DNA from: Echria macrotheca
Taxonomy: Eukaryota; Ascomycota; Sordariomycetes; Sordariales; Schizotheciaceae
Direction: 5' to 3'
Length of the DNA: 64,000 nt
Assembly (NCBI GenBank): GCA_030411725.1
Contig: MU839840.1
Location: forward strand, 682,001-746,000
Below the pieces are notes generated by a model. The model had not been told where the DNA came from. It ran no database searches and worked only from the letters and a program-made list of their open reading frames with translations. Made by a program: the position numbers and the translations under genes. Of the stretch, positions 10,461-22,172 are shown one piece after another (the first letter of the stretch is position 1; each line of letters opens with the position of its first letter).

Positions 10461-12595
10461 TTGAACGGGCGGACCGATGACTGGGAAGTTATGTCATGCC
10501 GGGGACGCAACGAACCGGAAAACACAGCGAACAACAAAAAGCCCGACCCAGAAGATGGAGGAGACGAAAGAGAAACGGGCGGGGGTACCCATTTTCTATA
10601 ATAATACCTGGGGGAGGTAAGATGCGAAGTGGTGTTACGCTAGGCAAGGCTCCAGCAGGGGAGGGAACATGGCCTCGGGAGCACGAGCAAGGAGGTCCAC
10701 GACTCAGCCAGCCGGAAGCTGTCCGGCTTCACGTCTCACCACTGCACCAGTGACAGCGGGCCTGGTCCGCACAGGGCCGAGTGCCGATCCGGCCCAAGTG
10801 GTTGGTCGAGACCATGGTCCAACGCGGTTCTGCTCTCGAGGACACAAAAGCTGCCAAGGCGAAGACACTTCTTCAACACACGTTTCCGCCACGGTGCGCC
10901 CAGCTATGACATTCGCATCCGCAGCTACCGTCGATAGTCCAAAAAGCAGGCGGCAGGAGAAGCGAAAGAAAACAAAAGAAAATTGAACAGAGGGGCCAGG
11001 ACCCTGTGCCAAGAGGCGCCGGCCCAAGTCCGGCCCGCCAAAAGAAAACACTTACCCGACACCGCCGGCCTCGATCTCGACCGGCCGAAGTCTCAAGTCT
11101 TTTGTTGGTTCACTTGGAAAAATATCACCAGGCGCGGGTCCTGTTGGGCGATCAGAGCCCAGGATGTCAGCCCGCACCCGCCTTATCTGCATCCTCGAAG
11201 TATCGCGGGTGCTGAGTGGTTCGGCTGCGGTCGAGGAGGGGGCGATCGTGGGAGGAGCGCAACAGGTTCGCGCAAAGCGGAAAATGATCGGATTAAGCTT
11301 TGCTTGGCGCTGTCAGGGGAAGGCCGCTACAGCCAGCCAGCCCCTTTTGACGACCCCCTGGAGGTGGTGGGTAAGAAAGTCGGGGCACTCGAGCTGGTGC
11401 CCTGTTTTTGACACCGCTTTGTGGCATTGTGCAGTTGTGAAAAGGGGTTCGCTTACACTACCTACACTAAAGTAGTGTACCCCTCCGCATCAAGTGGACT
11501 TCTCCATCAACACCATGTGGACGCCGGTGGAGAGGCTCGCGAACGAAGTGATTCCTCGACACAGCTAAGGAGCAAGCCGGCGTCGTTACCAAGTGGGTTC
11601 TGGCACCAGTAGCGGAGCCGCATTCGCAGTCCAGCGGCAGCACGTGGATGGGCGTGTCTGCTTTCGGCCCTTTCGTCAACCGCATTGCCTGTCAATTACC
11701 GCACAGACGGGCCTGTCGCGCGACTGCACGCCATGGTTGGCGAACCATCCCCATCCGACATCGTTTCCCCGCGCTGTCGCATTTCTGGGGAACCGACGTG
11801 GAGAGAGCTGAAGAACTGGAGCTGCACAGACCGTTCGTCGCGTGTTCAGACGGCGCGGGGAGAGTAGTGTAATGGAGAACCCGTGGGGAATTATCAGAGG
11901 ATTTATCGGTGTGGATATCGACAAAGTGATTGTCGTTGGCAATTTCAGCGACGACGCTGCGGCAGTTTTCGCGGTGGCAGGAAGCACAGTCCCGGAAAAG
12001 AGTCAAAATGCATGATGTTTGAAGAAAACCGGTAACTCGAAGCAGTGAGACATGCAGTGATCCGCTGTCAAAAAAAAAGGAAGAAAGCGTTAGGGCTGAT
12101 GGTGACGTGCAGCCGACCGCTATCGACGCCACGAGCGCACAAATTCCCGAAAACAGCCAACGAGCACGAGCCCGCTGTCGCCATCAGTTTGACAGGTCAT
12201 CTGGAACAATTGCTTTTCCTGGATAATGGGAAAAACAACTCCGTAGCAAAGATAAGGGATTTCTGGGCAGGGGCATCTTGGCAAACCATGGAGGACTCGG
12301 TAAGGTACGGAGCATCATCGATGGGCATTTCTGGGAGCACGCAGCGCGGGGTGCATCGGACGAAGCGACCCGTCCAACCAACTCTCCGGGACGCGGTGTG
12401 GTGGTGACCGACGATGCGACCATCACCGAGTTGGAAGTTCCGGGTCCCAATCTTACCAACAGCCGGGTGCCGCGAGGCTCCCAATTTCCCGGGCGAAAGA
12501 CATGTCTTGCCATCATGCATTTGCTCTTCCGACCGGGTTTTCGAAGGACCCACCTTTCCGTTGTCTTTAACACCTCGAAGCAGACAGCAGCAGCG
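10461..12595. other. Long intergenic stretch (2.1 kb)
   Basis: This lies between the divergent hexose-transporter and small-protein genes. Near the transporter it contains SYGGRG-type motifs (GCGGGG at 10579, CTGGGG at 10608) that could be CreA sites, though such 6-mers are common. The remaining sequence shows only overlapping short frames without conservation-like features. The open frame running into 12596 from 12278 is probably leader. Confidence 0.4.
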
Positions 12596-13144
12596 ATGGA
12601 CATGCACCTGGTCTGTCTTGTTGACGAGGTCCCCCGTGAGGTTCGTACCCCTTTTAAAAAGGTCCGGCCCAAAAGAAAATCTGAATCTGACGGTTTTTTC
12701 CAGGTCGTCGACCGCCTCCTCGCGACCTCGCATGCCCGCATGCAAGATCTCGCGCCCGGAAGCCCACAGACACTGACCCCCGTCGGCCCCGAGATCTGTG
12801 ACCCGGCCGCGCTCCTCGGGCAGACCCCGGACGCCGTCTCCCGCCTGCTCGGCCCCGCGCACGAGCTGTTCGTCATCCTGGATGCGCGCTCCGTCGAGGA
12901 CGACACGGCACTGCTCGTCGCCCGCGGGTCTTTGCTTTATGACAGGGGCGACGACGCCGTCGACTCGGTGCGGATCGCGTTCACGGAGGCCCAGTGTCTG
13001 GTTACGTCGCTCGAGATGCGCACTTCGGGGTTTGAGGAGCTGCAGAGCATTGCAAACTCCCAAGGCGGCGTGTATCGGCCGGGACCGCCGCCGCAGAGGG
13101 GTGGACCCGCGCCGCGCAAACCGCTGAGTAACTCCCTAGAATAG
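12596..13144 (+). CDS. Small acidic protein with in-frame intron (DUF6924-like?)
   Basis: The proposed structure is exon 12596-12640, a 63-nt intron 12641-12703 (GTTCGT ... TTTTTTCCAG) and exon 12704-13144, giving 161 aa. The intron is a multiple of three without a stop, so unspliced reading gives a longer protein with a basic, unconvincing insert (TPFKKVRPKRKSESDGFF). Spliced, the N-terminus reads LVDEVPRE-VVDRLLATSH. The core HELFVILDARSVEDDTALLVARG followed by VRIAFTEAQCLVTSLEM has the look of a small alpha/beta domain. It resembles the DUF6924 pattern as I remember it, but I hold that loosely. The tail is Pro/Arg-rich. I started at the first ATG close to the domain; a longer frame extends upstream to 12278 but looks like leader. 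Function is unknown. Confidence 0.6.
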   Translation: MDMHLVCLVDEVPREVRTPFKKVRPKRKSESDGFFQVVDRLLATSHARMQDLAPGSPQTLTPVGPEICDPAALLGQTPDAVSRLLGPAHELFVILDARSVEDDTALLVARGSLLYDRGDDAVDSVRIAFTEAQCLVTSLEMRTSGFEELQSIANSQGGVYRPGPPPQRGGPAPRKPLSNSLE

Positions 13145-13556
13145 GGTGGAGGATTAATACATAACTTGGTCGCGGTTCTCAGTTTCTTGCATCGGCGTGT
13201 GTCATACTTCAGTCCATGTATGACTCTGTGATGATTTAGTTATGTGTTTGTCCTACAATACTGCTGGTTCTCGGTATCGAGAGCAAATCGACGGACAGAA
13301 CATATCTAGCCCATCACATTCCAAGCGGTATCAATGTTTACATAGTTTTCTCTGAAGAATCCAAGTCTTTAGTGGCGTCGAGATGAGGCTCGCAGATCAA
13401 TGCCAAGCCTCCGCAAAAGCAAATCCAGGAATGGAACAATAGGCACTAGCCAGTTCCGGCCGCGCCACACTCCACCTCACCTCAGCTCAACTTCGAACTC
13501 GCACGCCCGATGAATAGACAAAAGTCGTCAACGTCGACGTCGACGGCAGATTCATC
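13145..13556. other. Intergenic, short
   Basis: This is the 3' flank of the small-protein gene and the promoter of the mannosyltransferase gene. No distinct element was recognised. Confidence 0.4.
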
Positions 13557-15050
13557 ATGGCGTTGATGACACGGCGAAAGGCGGTGCTGCTCGCCCAGCT
13601 CGCCGCCCTGTTCGTCGTGGTCCTCTTCCTCACATCGCACTTTGGTGTGCTCCCTGACCTGCCGGTCTCCTTCTCGGCCCCCTCCGCGCCGCCCAAGGCC
13701 CACCACATCGGCTTCTCCGTCGACGACCATGACGGCACCACCCGAGCAGACGATGGTGACGACTGGGTCTCTCCCATCGAGGTGGAACGCTTCACCAACG
13801 TCTCCTCGCTGCTCCCGTCCATCCTCGACCCGGCCGACACGTCCATCGACCGCATGACGTGCCCGCCCCTGAACGCCACGCGCTACGGCTACCTCCGACC
13901 CACCACCGGGGGGCCGAACACCTCCGGCCGTCCGTACCAGTACGTCTTCGTGCTCAACCTGCGCCAGACCGTCGGCCTGCTCCCGCGCCTCCTCGGGTCC
14001 GTCGTCGAGGCGATCCGCTTCCTCGGCCCGGCCCACTGCGCCCTCAGCATCGTCGAGGGCAACTCGGACGACGGCACGCTCGAGGTCCTCCGGCTGCTGG
14101 CCGAGCCCCTGGCGGCCATGGGCGTGCCCTACTGGCTGATCACGAGCCCGCTCAAGCCGGCCGCCGGCGACCGCATCACCAAGCTCGCCCTGCTGCGCGC
14201 GCTGGCCGTCGAGCCCGTCACCGGCCCGCTCCCCGCCGCCCTGCGGGACGCCACCACGCTCGACGCCGACGGGAAGCCCGAGGTCCCCGCGCCGAATACG
14301 TACTGGGCCCTGCCGCGGGCTGCTGCTAACCTCACCAGCCTCGTCGGCAAGCTCAGCCCGGACGCGACCGTCATCTTCGCCAACGACGTGGCCGCCTGCG
14401 CCGAGGACTTGTTGGAGTTGGTGCACCAGCGCCTCGCGCAGGGCGCCGACATGACGTGTGCCATGGACTGGGCGCACGGCGACGGGGACGACGTCGATTT
14501 CTTCTACGACGTCTGGATCGGCCGCGGGATCGACGGCGATCTGTTCTTCGAGATTGACCCGCTCACGCTGCTCTGGGCCGGCGCGACGCATCTGTTCCCT
14601 CATGAGCATGTCGCGCGCGCGCGTCTTGCCGCCGGCGTGCCCTTCCAGGTGTTTGCGTGCTGGAACGGCGCCGTGGCCTTTGCGGCGGCGCCGCTGGAGC
14701 AGGGACGGGTCGGGTTCCGGTGGCCGAAGCAGGATGAGTGCTATCAGGGCGAGGTGCAGCTTTTCTGTAAAGATATGTGGGCTGCCGGGTCGGGCAAGAT
14801 TGCGGTTGTGCCGAGTGTGAATTTGCAGTATACGGATGCCGACGGGCGGCATATCAAGAAGGCGAGGGGGTATGTGAGCGACTTTGTGAGGGGGACGAGG
14901 CCGGATACCGGGCCGGTGGATGATCCCGAGGCGTTGGTTGGGGTCGATGTTGGGGAGCAGATTGGCTGGAGGGGGCCGCCTGAGCAGGTCAAGTGCATGC
15001 CGACTTTCTCTAATCAGAAGTGGCTGCCGTGGAATGAGAGTCTGGTGTGA
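13557..15050 (+). CDS. CAP59/CMT1-type alpha-1,3-mannosyltransferase (GT69 family)
   Basis: This is a single-exon gene of 497 aa. It is a type II Golgi/ER membrane protein: a short basic N-terminus (MALMTRRK), one membrane anchor at about residues 9-27, and a luminal catalytic domain. Family motifs are YVFVLNLRQTVGLLPRLL, LSIVEGNSDDGTLEVLRLL, a nucleotide/metal-binding region AMDWAHGDGDDVDFFYDVW, and the conserved CWNGAVAF...FRWP block near the end. Relatives include Cryptococcus CMT1/CAP59 capsule genes; in ascomycetes they are presumed to build mannose linkages on wall or secreted glycans. There are N-glycosylation sequons at NVSS, NATR, NTSG and NLTS. Base composition is strongly GC-rich through the catalytic domain. 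A long antisense open frame overlaps it and is a composition artefact. Confidence 0.9.
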   Translation: MALMTRRKAVLLAQLAALFVVVLFLTSHFGVLPDLPVSFSAPSAPPKAHHIGFSVDDHDGTTRADDGDDWVSPIEVERFTNVSSLLPSILDPADTSIDRMTCPPLNATRYGYLRPTTGGPNTSGRPYQYVFVLNLRQTVGLLPRLLGSVVEAIRFLGPAHCALSIVEGNSDDGTLEVLRLLAEPLAAMGVPYWLITSPLKPAAGDRITKLALLRALAVEPVTGPLPAALRDATTLDADGKPEVPAPNTYWALPRAAANLTSLVGKLSPDATVIFANDVAACAEDLLELVHQRLAQGADMTCAMDWAHGDGDDVDFFYDVWIGRGIDGDLFFEIDPLTLLWAGATHLFPHEHVARARLAAGVPFQVFACWNGAVAFAAAPLEQGRVGFRWPKQDECYQGEVQLFCKDMWAAGSGKIAVVPSVNLQYTDADGRHIKKARGYVSDFVRGTRPDTGPVDDPEALVGVDVGEQIGWRGPPEQVKCMPTFSNQKWLPWNESLV

Positions 15051-16803
15051 TTGTTCTGGCGTTTGCTCGGTATGGCTTGGTACGGCCGACTGGCTTGGTT
15101 GGCGATACGTTGTATCATTTTGTAATATTGGGGCATATTTGGATACATCATGGCTTTTAGAGAACATCCCGGGATGGTGTATATAGAGTATAGATAGAAG
15201 AGCAGTTACCGCCACAAGACTAGCCAATGAACTGATAGTTGTTTAGAAGTGCATATGCCGGGTAACATATACTCCTGCACAACAGTATAAATCCCCCTTC
15301 CGCCACCTGAAAACAACGAATGATAGGCTTCATGTCACACCCACAATCCTTCTCAACAATAGTTGCTCGTCTTGGAACCCACTTCTGCGATATCAACCGC
15401 CCTAGAACGGCTCACTCATCAACACCTTGCGAAATAAATAATGCGTCACCATTACGCCTTTGTTGTTAGATCCTGACGCCATATGCGTGCTGAGAAAGTA
15501 CAGTAATACTCTGCGGATTTGCCTCTCTAGACAGCCCGGCTCCCCCTTTCAAATATAAGATGAGGATATCAAGCCCAACAAAACTTCACCAACGCCTCGA
15601 GCATCTCCTTGTTTCCTCTTCCTCAGCAAACACAACATGTGTCCCCTGCACAGCACCATGAGATATCTCCAAGCAAACCAACCCTCCTCAAGACATACAA
15701 TCACAACAACAACTCAAACCCCCTGCAGATACGAAAGGAGATGTGCCCCCCCTTTTTCTCCTTTTCCACCACAGGACTTACATCACCCAACCGTACTCGT
15801 CAACCTGATCAGCTCACGCCCGTCACACCCCAACCCTAGCCCTTGCCGACGGAGTCCATCCACCAACCGCGTACTTGCCACTCGAATAGACACTGCCAAC
15901 AATATGCCATTGGCGAACACTCTTGGATAGGTTGGCAGGCTTACACAGTTGCCTCTTCCTCCTTACCAAAAGGAAAGGGACTGTCAAGCCACTCAACCCC
16001 GTGAACATCCTATATATGGACATAAAACCGGTACGACAGCAAGGCTGAGCACCCCATCCCGTAACCATCTCCACCCCCCTTTACCCCCCTCACAGGTATG
16101 TACAGCATCATCCAACCCCCCTCACACCACATAGACACTCAACCACCAGACAGATACCAAAAAACACAGCTAATCACGCAAAAGACGTGTGCAAAGCCGG
16201 TATGTGATTTGTCCTCAGGGCAATTACGAACAAGAATTCCTCCTCCACTCCCACTCCCACTCACTCCTCATCAAGACCCGAACCAAACCAAAACCCGTAA
16301 CGCGCACGCCGGCCTGAACAACAAACAAAACCCAACCAACCTCACAAAAACCTATTCCCCCCCTCCCCAGAACTTGCACCCTGAGCAAGGAAGAAGAAAA
16401 TTAAAATACACAGCATGTCATGAATGCATCTCATCTTGATCAACGCGACGAGCCCACAACAGGTTTAAACCTCTTGAATTTTCCCAGCTTCCAGGGGACA
16501 CAGAGAGAGGGAGAGAGAGAAAGCAACCACAGAACTGAAAAAGCACCCTGTTCTTCTTGATCGCCCAAAACGTCCCTCGCATTAAAACGCCCGGTCGATC
16601 TCTTCTTGCGTGTGTGTTGACAGGGTTTTTGCCGAAGAAAAGAAAAGAAGAAGGGAGTCGTTGCCAAGAATCCGCACCAGCACGCCAAACTTTGCACTCG
16701 AAAAAAAAGGGGTGCGAGGGTTTTTGTTGATGTCCATGTCGTTATCTCGTGTCTCATGCAAGCACTGGTTCTCTATGTGGAGAACCCATCATGTGCCATG
16801 AGC
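15051..16803. other. Long convergent intergenic stretch
   Basis: The mannosyltransferase (+) and the GPI protein gene (-) converge here. The plus strand is strongly C-rich and G-poor from about 15600 to 16400 (many CCCC, AACC runs), which opens short frames without protein character. A GAGAGAGG purine run lies near 16500-16522. No gene is called. Confidence 0.4.
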
Positions 16804-17566
16804 CTAGAGCAGCGCAGCAATACCGGCCAGGACGAGCGCAAAAGCACCAGCGGGCGTCGCGGCGCTTCCGGCACCCGTCTGGATCTTGGTCGGCGTGGGC
16901 GAGGGCGTGAAGCCGGCGCCGCCAGCACCACCACCGGGGGCCGTCGCCGTGATGTTAGCGCCGCCCCAGCCGCCCGAGGGCGCAACCGTCGACGAGCACG
17001 ACGTCGAGTCGGCCGGCCAGCTGGACACCGTCGAGTTCTTAGCCGGCGTGATCTTGGGCGCCCACGAGCTGCTCGTCGTCGGCTTGGCTGTTTGCGACAC
17101 GAGACCGCCCGCGATGCTGTACGCGGCCGCGCACGCTACGACGTCCATACCGTTGGGGCAGCACCACGTCTCGTCCTCCTTGTCAACCGTGCAGTAGTAC
17201 CCGGCGTCGCAGGAGTCTGATGATCATCTGTTAGTATCGCTTCTTTTTCCTTAACCAAAAAAGAAAACGGCATCAAAAAAACTTACTGCCGGACCCGTTA
17301 GGGCAGCAGATCTCGGCGGCCCCGGGGTTGAAGCAGTGCACCTGCTCATCCGACGACGCACACGTCTCGTACCCGGCTCCGCAGGCCTCGGCGCAGGTGG
17401 CGCCCGTGCCGCACACGGCCGCGGTCGGCTGGTACCCGGGGGTGTCGTCGCGACGGAAGAGATCGCGGAGCGACGTCTTCATGAGCTGGGGCTTGTAGGG
17501 CGCGGGCTCGGCGGCGACGTGGGCCGCCAGGGCGAGCGCCGCCAGCGCAGAGAGCTTGACGAGCAT
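16804..17566 (-). CDS. Cysteine-rich GPI-anchored cell-surface protein
   Basis: Two exons, 17566-17287 and 17216-16804, encode 230 aa; the intron is 69 nt with GTAAGT donor and a TACTAAC branch. There is a signal peptide (MLVKLSALAALALAAHVAA), then a cysteine-rich region of about 120 residues: VCGTGATCAEACGAGYETC, EICCPNGSG joined by splicing to NSCDAGYYCTVD, and ETWCCPNGMDVVACAAAYS. A Ser/Thr/Pro/Gly-rich stalk with NST and NIT sequons follows, and the protein ends in a small-residue stretch plus a hydrophobic tail (GAFALVLAGIAALL), the pattern for GPI attachment. It is presumably linked to the plasma membrane or wall. This layout is common among Pezizomycotina surface proteins of unknown role. 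The GPI transamidase gene GPI8 elsewhere in this window would act on such proteins. Confidence 0.85.
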
Positions 17567-19578
17567 TGTTGTGAAGAAACAAGTTTCGGGGGCGGTTTTA
17601 ATCCGAGTCGATTTAAATCGCAGGTCGGTTAAAACAATCGAGACGGACCCGGAAAAGTGATACTAGGGTATCGATGGCCCGTAGGTTCTGTTGTGCGTGG
17701 GAAACGAATGGATAGAGTTGCGGAACTCTGGGGTTTAAGGAGCGACAGTTTCTTCGAGGTGCGAAGAGGTGAAGAGGTGAAGCGGGCGGGTTGGGAGGAT
17801 AAACGAAACGAGATGGACGAGCGAGAGGCAGGCCCCCGGGTCTTGTTCTGCGCACAGTAAAATAAGAGCGGGCGCCAGGGTGTCGTCCTCCTCAGGAACC
17901 GGCAGGCGCTGCAGGTACCCGGCCCGCAGAGCTTGCAGTCACGATACTTTGGGGCCGTGGCAGCCACGCCGCGACCGTCTCCTTAATTTTAATGTCCACG
18001 CACTGTCCGCACTGTGTGTTCCTGCATTTCGATCTGGCCGTTGACGAACAGCCAAACAGAAAAGCATCCCCTCCGTCCTGGAAGCTCATCATCTCCCCAA
18101 CACAGGCCCGTTTGATGATTGCTGCAGCACCATCACGCGCGTCGCAGCTTCTTTGAATTCCATCGCGAGTTTTGCGCGACTCTGCGCAGCTAAGTGTTTC
18201 TTTCCGGTGAGTGCACTGTGTGCGGCCAAGAAGTGCCGGTCCCTTCCAAGAGAGCAGCACCGCCGGAGGGTCAGCAGTCTGGCCAAGCAACCGCCAAAAA
18301 AAATCCAGGCCGCCCGCCAGCCAGCGTGTCACCACCTCCGCCAGCGTCGCCCGCCCACCGCCAATCGATTGTGCGGTGCGCTGGCGACAAAAGACACATC
18401 CCAGGGCCAGCGAAATGAGCCAAGCAGGGCCGTCGCCACCCCGATGACACTGGCAAAAAGCTGAGCGCCCAGCAATTGTTGGCAAGGCGCGGCATAACAA
18501 ATAAACAGGAGCGACAAGAAAACCGGGCACCGCCTTTGCGTCGTGCCTGCTTTTCGCTCACCTGCCTTGCCGGCTCAAATGAATCCATCGTCACCGCCCC
18601 GCCAGAAATTGATCCGGAATCTCTGATAAATGGCAGTCCGTGCAGGCTGACATCCAAAGAAAGAACAGCCGGACTGTTTGGTGGGGCCAATCCAGGTGGC
18701 TCAAGCTGTTCCTGCGTCGGTGCTGCAGATGGCCCAACGACGATGACCGTCAACCGGAAGCTGCCATTGGCTGCGCTAATGTGGCCTGTGCGCCAATGAC
18801 GGCGCTCCGGCGCCGACTGACGGCCAGCGCTTGCGGTGACACACCAAGTCATTGAGCTGGCAGCAACAGACATCAAGCTACAATTCACCTCATGCTTCCC
18901 ATCATCAAGCCAACTAAGAATCTAAAACGCCCGTTAGCGCAAGTCTCACAACGACGGCAACTGTAACAAGCCACAGCCAGATTCTTGCGCGCAGCAAAGC
19001 AAGGCCCAAGCCATCACCGACGCAGACGTGGGTTTATTGGGCTAGCTCTATCGCTAGATAAGATGCACAGAGACATTCTCGTTATTCCGTACAAAACAAC
19101 AGACCGCGGCAAAGTTATGGGGTATCAGACAACCGTTGAGGGCTTGGTACAAGAGGAAAGACATCTTCCAACAAACAATTACAAGCTCAATCACTTCAAC
19201 ATGTGACACTTGTCGTACAAGTAGACTGCACTTCTCCGTTGCTCTCCGTTGTGGCTGTCCCTTCTAATGCCTCTGTATTATATCACGCTTCCATCGAGCT
19301 GTACAATTGACGCTTCTCGTGATTATCGTGCTTGCGGTAAGCCCAGTCTATTCCTCTGTCTCGCCATGTCCACCAGTGGACACCAAACCAATACCGGTTA
19401 ACTAATCCACGCGTCAGTGTGGTAGTGTGCGGAAGGCATGTGCAACATACACACAGGCAAACGGCCCTCCCGCTGCTGTATAAAATGGCGTGTTTGATGC
19501 TGAGCCCGCAGCTTCTTAAGCCCACATGTCATAATCGACAAGGAGACCATGATCCTCCTGGGGATCGACCAACCCCCC
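17567..19578. other. Long intergenic stretch (2 kb)
   Basis: This is the upstream flank of the GPI protein and the 3' flank of the F-box-like gene. Overlapping frames on both strands between 17600 and 18900 show no motif, signal peptide or splice logic that I could use. Nothing is called. Confidence 0.4.
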
Positions 19579-21063
19579 CTAGAAGTCATGGTCCGTAAGG
19601 GGATCATGGACCTCTCCGCATTCGTCGCACACGATTTCTTTCGAGTCATCCTCGTCCACATCGGCGTCGTACTGTTCGAGGACGGACCCCCAAGTCCGGC
19701 TGAACTCGGTCCATTTTCGAGCACTCGAGTCACGCGTCAGCGGCGTCAGCTTCCAAATTGTCTTCTTCTTCTTCCACATCGACTCGGGATGGCCGGGCAC
19801 CTCGGGGGTAGCCTCGAGCTCTGGATCATCGTGAGTATGATGGTGATGATGCGCATAAACTTCGGGGGCTGGGTCCCGGGCGGCTGCCATCTCCCTTGCG
19901 ACCAGTTTCCACGGCCGGACGATCTTGGGGCTAACCTCGCAATCGTCCATCTTGCGGAGTTGGCCGTTGTTCTGGATAAACGTGTCGCGCGCCTTGAGAA
20001 GCAGGCCGTCATCCCTCACCATGCCCGAGAGATCCAGCATCACCTTGCGGCCTCTCTCGTCATGCGGCAGGCCGGTAAGCATCAATTCGTCGATAGTGCA
20101 ACCTAGGTCGTGAGCGGCGAGGCGGTGGAGGTCGTGATCAGGGTACATCAGGTATTCGCGGGGAAAGTTGACGAAGTCGATGCGCAGCGCCGTGAGGTTC
20201 GGAAACAGGCGGGGTCGGTCCTGCTTCTTGGGGTGCGAAGGGTCGAACGGCGGGCGGAGGGCGTCGAGGAAGTCGATAAGTTGAAGCCAGGAGTAGCTTT
20301 TGTACCCTTTTCGAGACAACGTATTCTCCCGACGGCGCGGGACACACTTGATCTTAATTCTCTGTCCCGGAACGTTGCCGGTGACAGAGTGGCTCTTCAT
20401 CTTATCGTCATAATACGTAGCTATGATACGGAGCGTAACGTCTGTAATGTTCTTGCGGAAGTCCGGGCTCAAGTTGGCGAAGTTGCGCAGAGCGCTATGT
20501 GAGGTGAAGACAAAACTGTTGTTCTTCCACAGAAAGCGGGTGCCTTCGTGGTGATAGACCTTGCACACAGCAAGACATCCGATGGCGATCTGGTTTCCGC
20601 GCCACCCTTCCTCTTGGGTTTGGGTGCCGGGTCGCAGCTTCGACATCGGGTCCACGATGGGATGGTCGCTTGTCAAAGCCATTTCCAAGATCACAAGTTG
20701 GATCTCGGTTGGGAGCGTGGGCAGCGGAGGCTGCTCGACTTGAACCTTGGACGATCTCAATCGACGTCTCTTTGTTCCGGCATGGGCTCTGGATTCAGGC
20801 AACCCGAGCGATAGAGCCGACGTTTCCGACCAGGAGATTCCATTTTCGCGGAGCAGACGCTTGAGACTCATGTTCTCAAGTGCCAATCTCTGGTTCTCGG
20901 AGCGGATGGGCTCATTGTACCAGGCCTCGGCGGTATCGCTCTGATCTCGCTCCTCAAAGGGGAAGTTTCGCTGCAGGATGTCAGTATGTAATGGCATATT
21001 AGGGACCCGCCAGGGTGCGCGTCAACCCTGATGAGGACTCACCGCGCGGTTGATGTGAGACAT
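19579..21063 (-). CDS. F-box-like (2EXR-type) protein with zipper-like N-terminus
   Basis: Two exons: a 21-nt first exon (21063-21043, MSHINRA) and 20970-19579, joined across a 72-nt intron with GTGAGT donor, a CTGAC branch and CTGCAG acceptor. The product is 470 aa. The segment RSENQRLALENMSLKRLLRENG is zipper-like, as at the end of fungal bZIP domains, but there is no basic region. It is followed by LPTLPTEIQLVILEMAL, an F-box/2EXR-type start, then the conserved CKVYHHEGTRFLWKNNSFVF. Proteins of this type are usually substrate receptors or of unknown role. The C-terminus holds a His run (AHHHHHTHDD) and a short Cys motif CDECGEVHDP. An ATG at 20997 inside the intron also opens the frame but gives an unlikely N-terminus. 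Function beyond the fold is not known. Confidence 0.8.
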
Positions 21064-22015
21064 TTTTGCGAGCTCCCGGCGGAATCGCCGGATTGATGAA
21101 AAATGTCTTCGAAAGTCTCGAGCGATGGGCGAAGGGCCCAAAATGAATTGGAAGGCTCAAACTCCGACGACGTCGACGCGGCGTCGGCCAAAGTGGTAGC
21201 TGTGGGAAGGTGCAAGAAGGTGGAGTGAGATTGATCGTGTTAAAAAGAGCTGAGTAGCCCAGAACAGCACAGGCCCTCAAGCCTTTTTCATCCGATCTTG
21301 GAGAGGGGCGACGATTTGGGCGCCCGACTCGCAAAAGGGAATGAAGTTGGAGCACCTAGGTTGGGTCGACAATTGACGACGGCGCGATGGGTTGGATGCG
21401 ATTCTGTCGACGTTGCTGATGGATCCTGGGGTTGGCGAAATGCGCGTGATCGCGTGTGCCGCGGTGAGTTTTCGGAGCAGGATCGCACCTTCCTTCAAAA
21501 CCAGACCTTCAACAATCGGCGTCTGGCTGCGCCGTTTCAGGTCGGTGACACTGCTGGAGCTGGTTGTAAACGGTTGCAAGTGCTTTGTTCAACGAGGCGA
21601 TTACTTACATGTCATCCCAGCGCAGTCAGACCCTCCGCCCAACCCGAACACCCAACCGGAATCACGCCCCATTTTATTGGACCTCACAATTTCATCCCAT
21701 GTCCTTGACAAATCGCCCCAAGAGTCGTAATAATTCACCGAATTAGCGTTGGGGCAAACGCTACACGTCTGAAGCGGAAAAAGACGTCGGGTTCTGGGTT
21801 GACAACCTAAGTTGACATGTGACTATGAACTGTCTCTACATACTAGCTTTGCATGACGGGCCGCCAGTATTACTCTAGTTATGTTTTTGGTCGTACCCGG
21901 ATGAGGTGCACGAGGTTGAGCAAGCATAAATCGATGCCATGTCCACCTTGAGCTCGATCCAACCGCTGGATAGAGATGTTTGTAAGTACCGTTTGTTCCG
22001 CGGATCAATGATCCC

Positions 22016-22023
22016 TGACGTCA
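22016..22023. promoter_or_regulatory. CRE/ATF palindrome TGACGTCA
   Basis: This is a perfect 8-bp CRE, 216 bp upstream of the bli-3 ATG. In fungi ATF/CREB bZIP factors of the stress MAP-kinase pathway bind such sites. Use in vivo is inferred. Confidence 0.55.
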
Positions 22024-22068
22024 CCACGTTCGAGAGTGAACCTCCTCATCACCTTATGAGCCGTTTGA

Positions 22069-22086
22069 GATCGTCCCTGCATCGAT
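22069..22086. promoter_or_regulatory. GATC pair, possible light-response element
   Basis: GATCGT and ATCGATG lie within 18 bp, about 155-170 bp upstream of the bli-3 ATG. White-collar complex sites in Neurospora are GATC/GATCGA-like, and bli-3 is a light-induced gene there. The match is short, so this is suggestive only. Confidence 0.3.
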
Positions 22087-22163
22087 GATGAAATGGTCGG
22101 CGCGGCGGTACGTAAACGGATCCCGAGCTGTGTTTGGGAGTAACAGCCACGCAAGAGTCTATG

Positions 22164-22172
22164 TATTATAAA
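22164..22172 (+). promoter_or_regulatory. TATA box of bli-3
   Basis: TATTATAAA lies 67 bp before the ATG, a good position for a strongly inducible gene. Confidence 0.55.

Noticed and set aside
10499..10613. CreA-like SYGGRG motifs before the hexose transporter
   Set aside because: The consensus is short and such matches are expected by chance in GC-rich DNA; not listed as sites.
12197..13063. 288-codon minus-strand frame
   Set aside because: It is antisense to the small-protein gene, which has a better splice structure and composition.
13482..15227. 581-codon minus-strand frame
   Set aside because: It is antisense to the GT69 gene in GC-rich DNA with few stops; its composition is Arg/Gly/Glu-rich with no domain.
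20970..20997. ATG at 20997 as start of the F-box-like protein
   Set aside because: It lies in a well-formed intron (GTGAGT, CTGAC, CTGCAG); the 21-nt upstream exon gives a better N-terminus.
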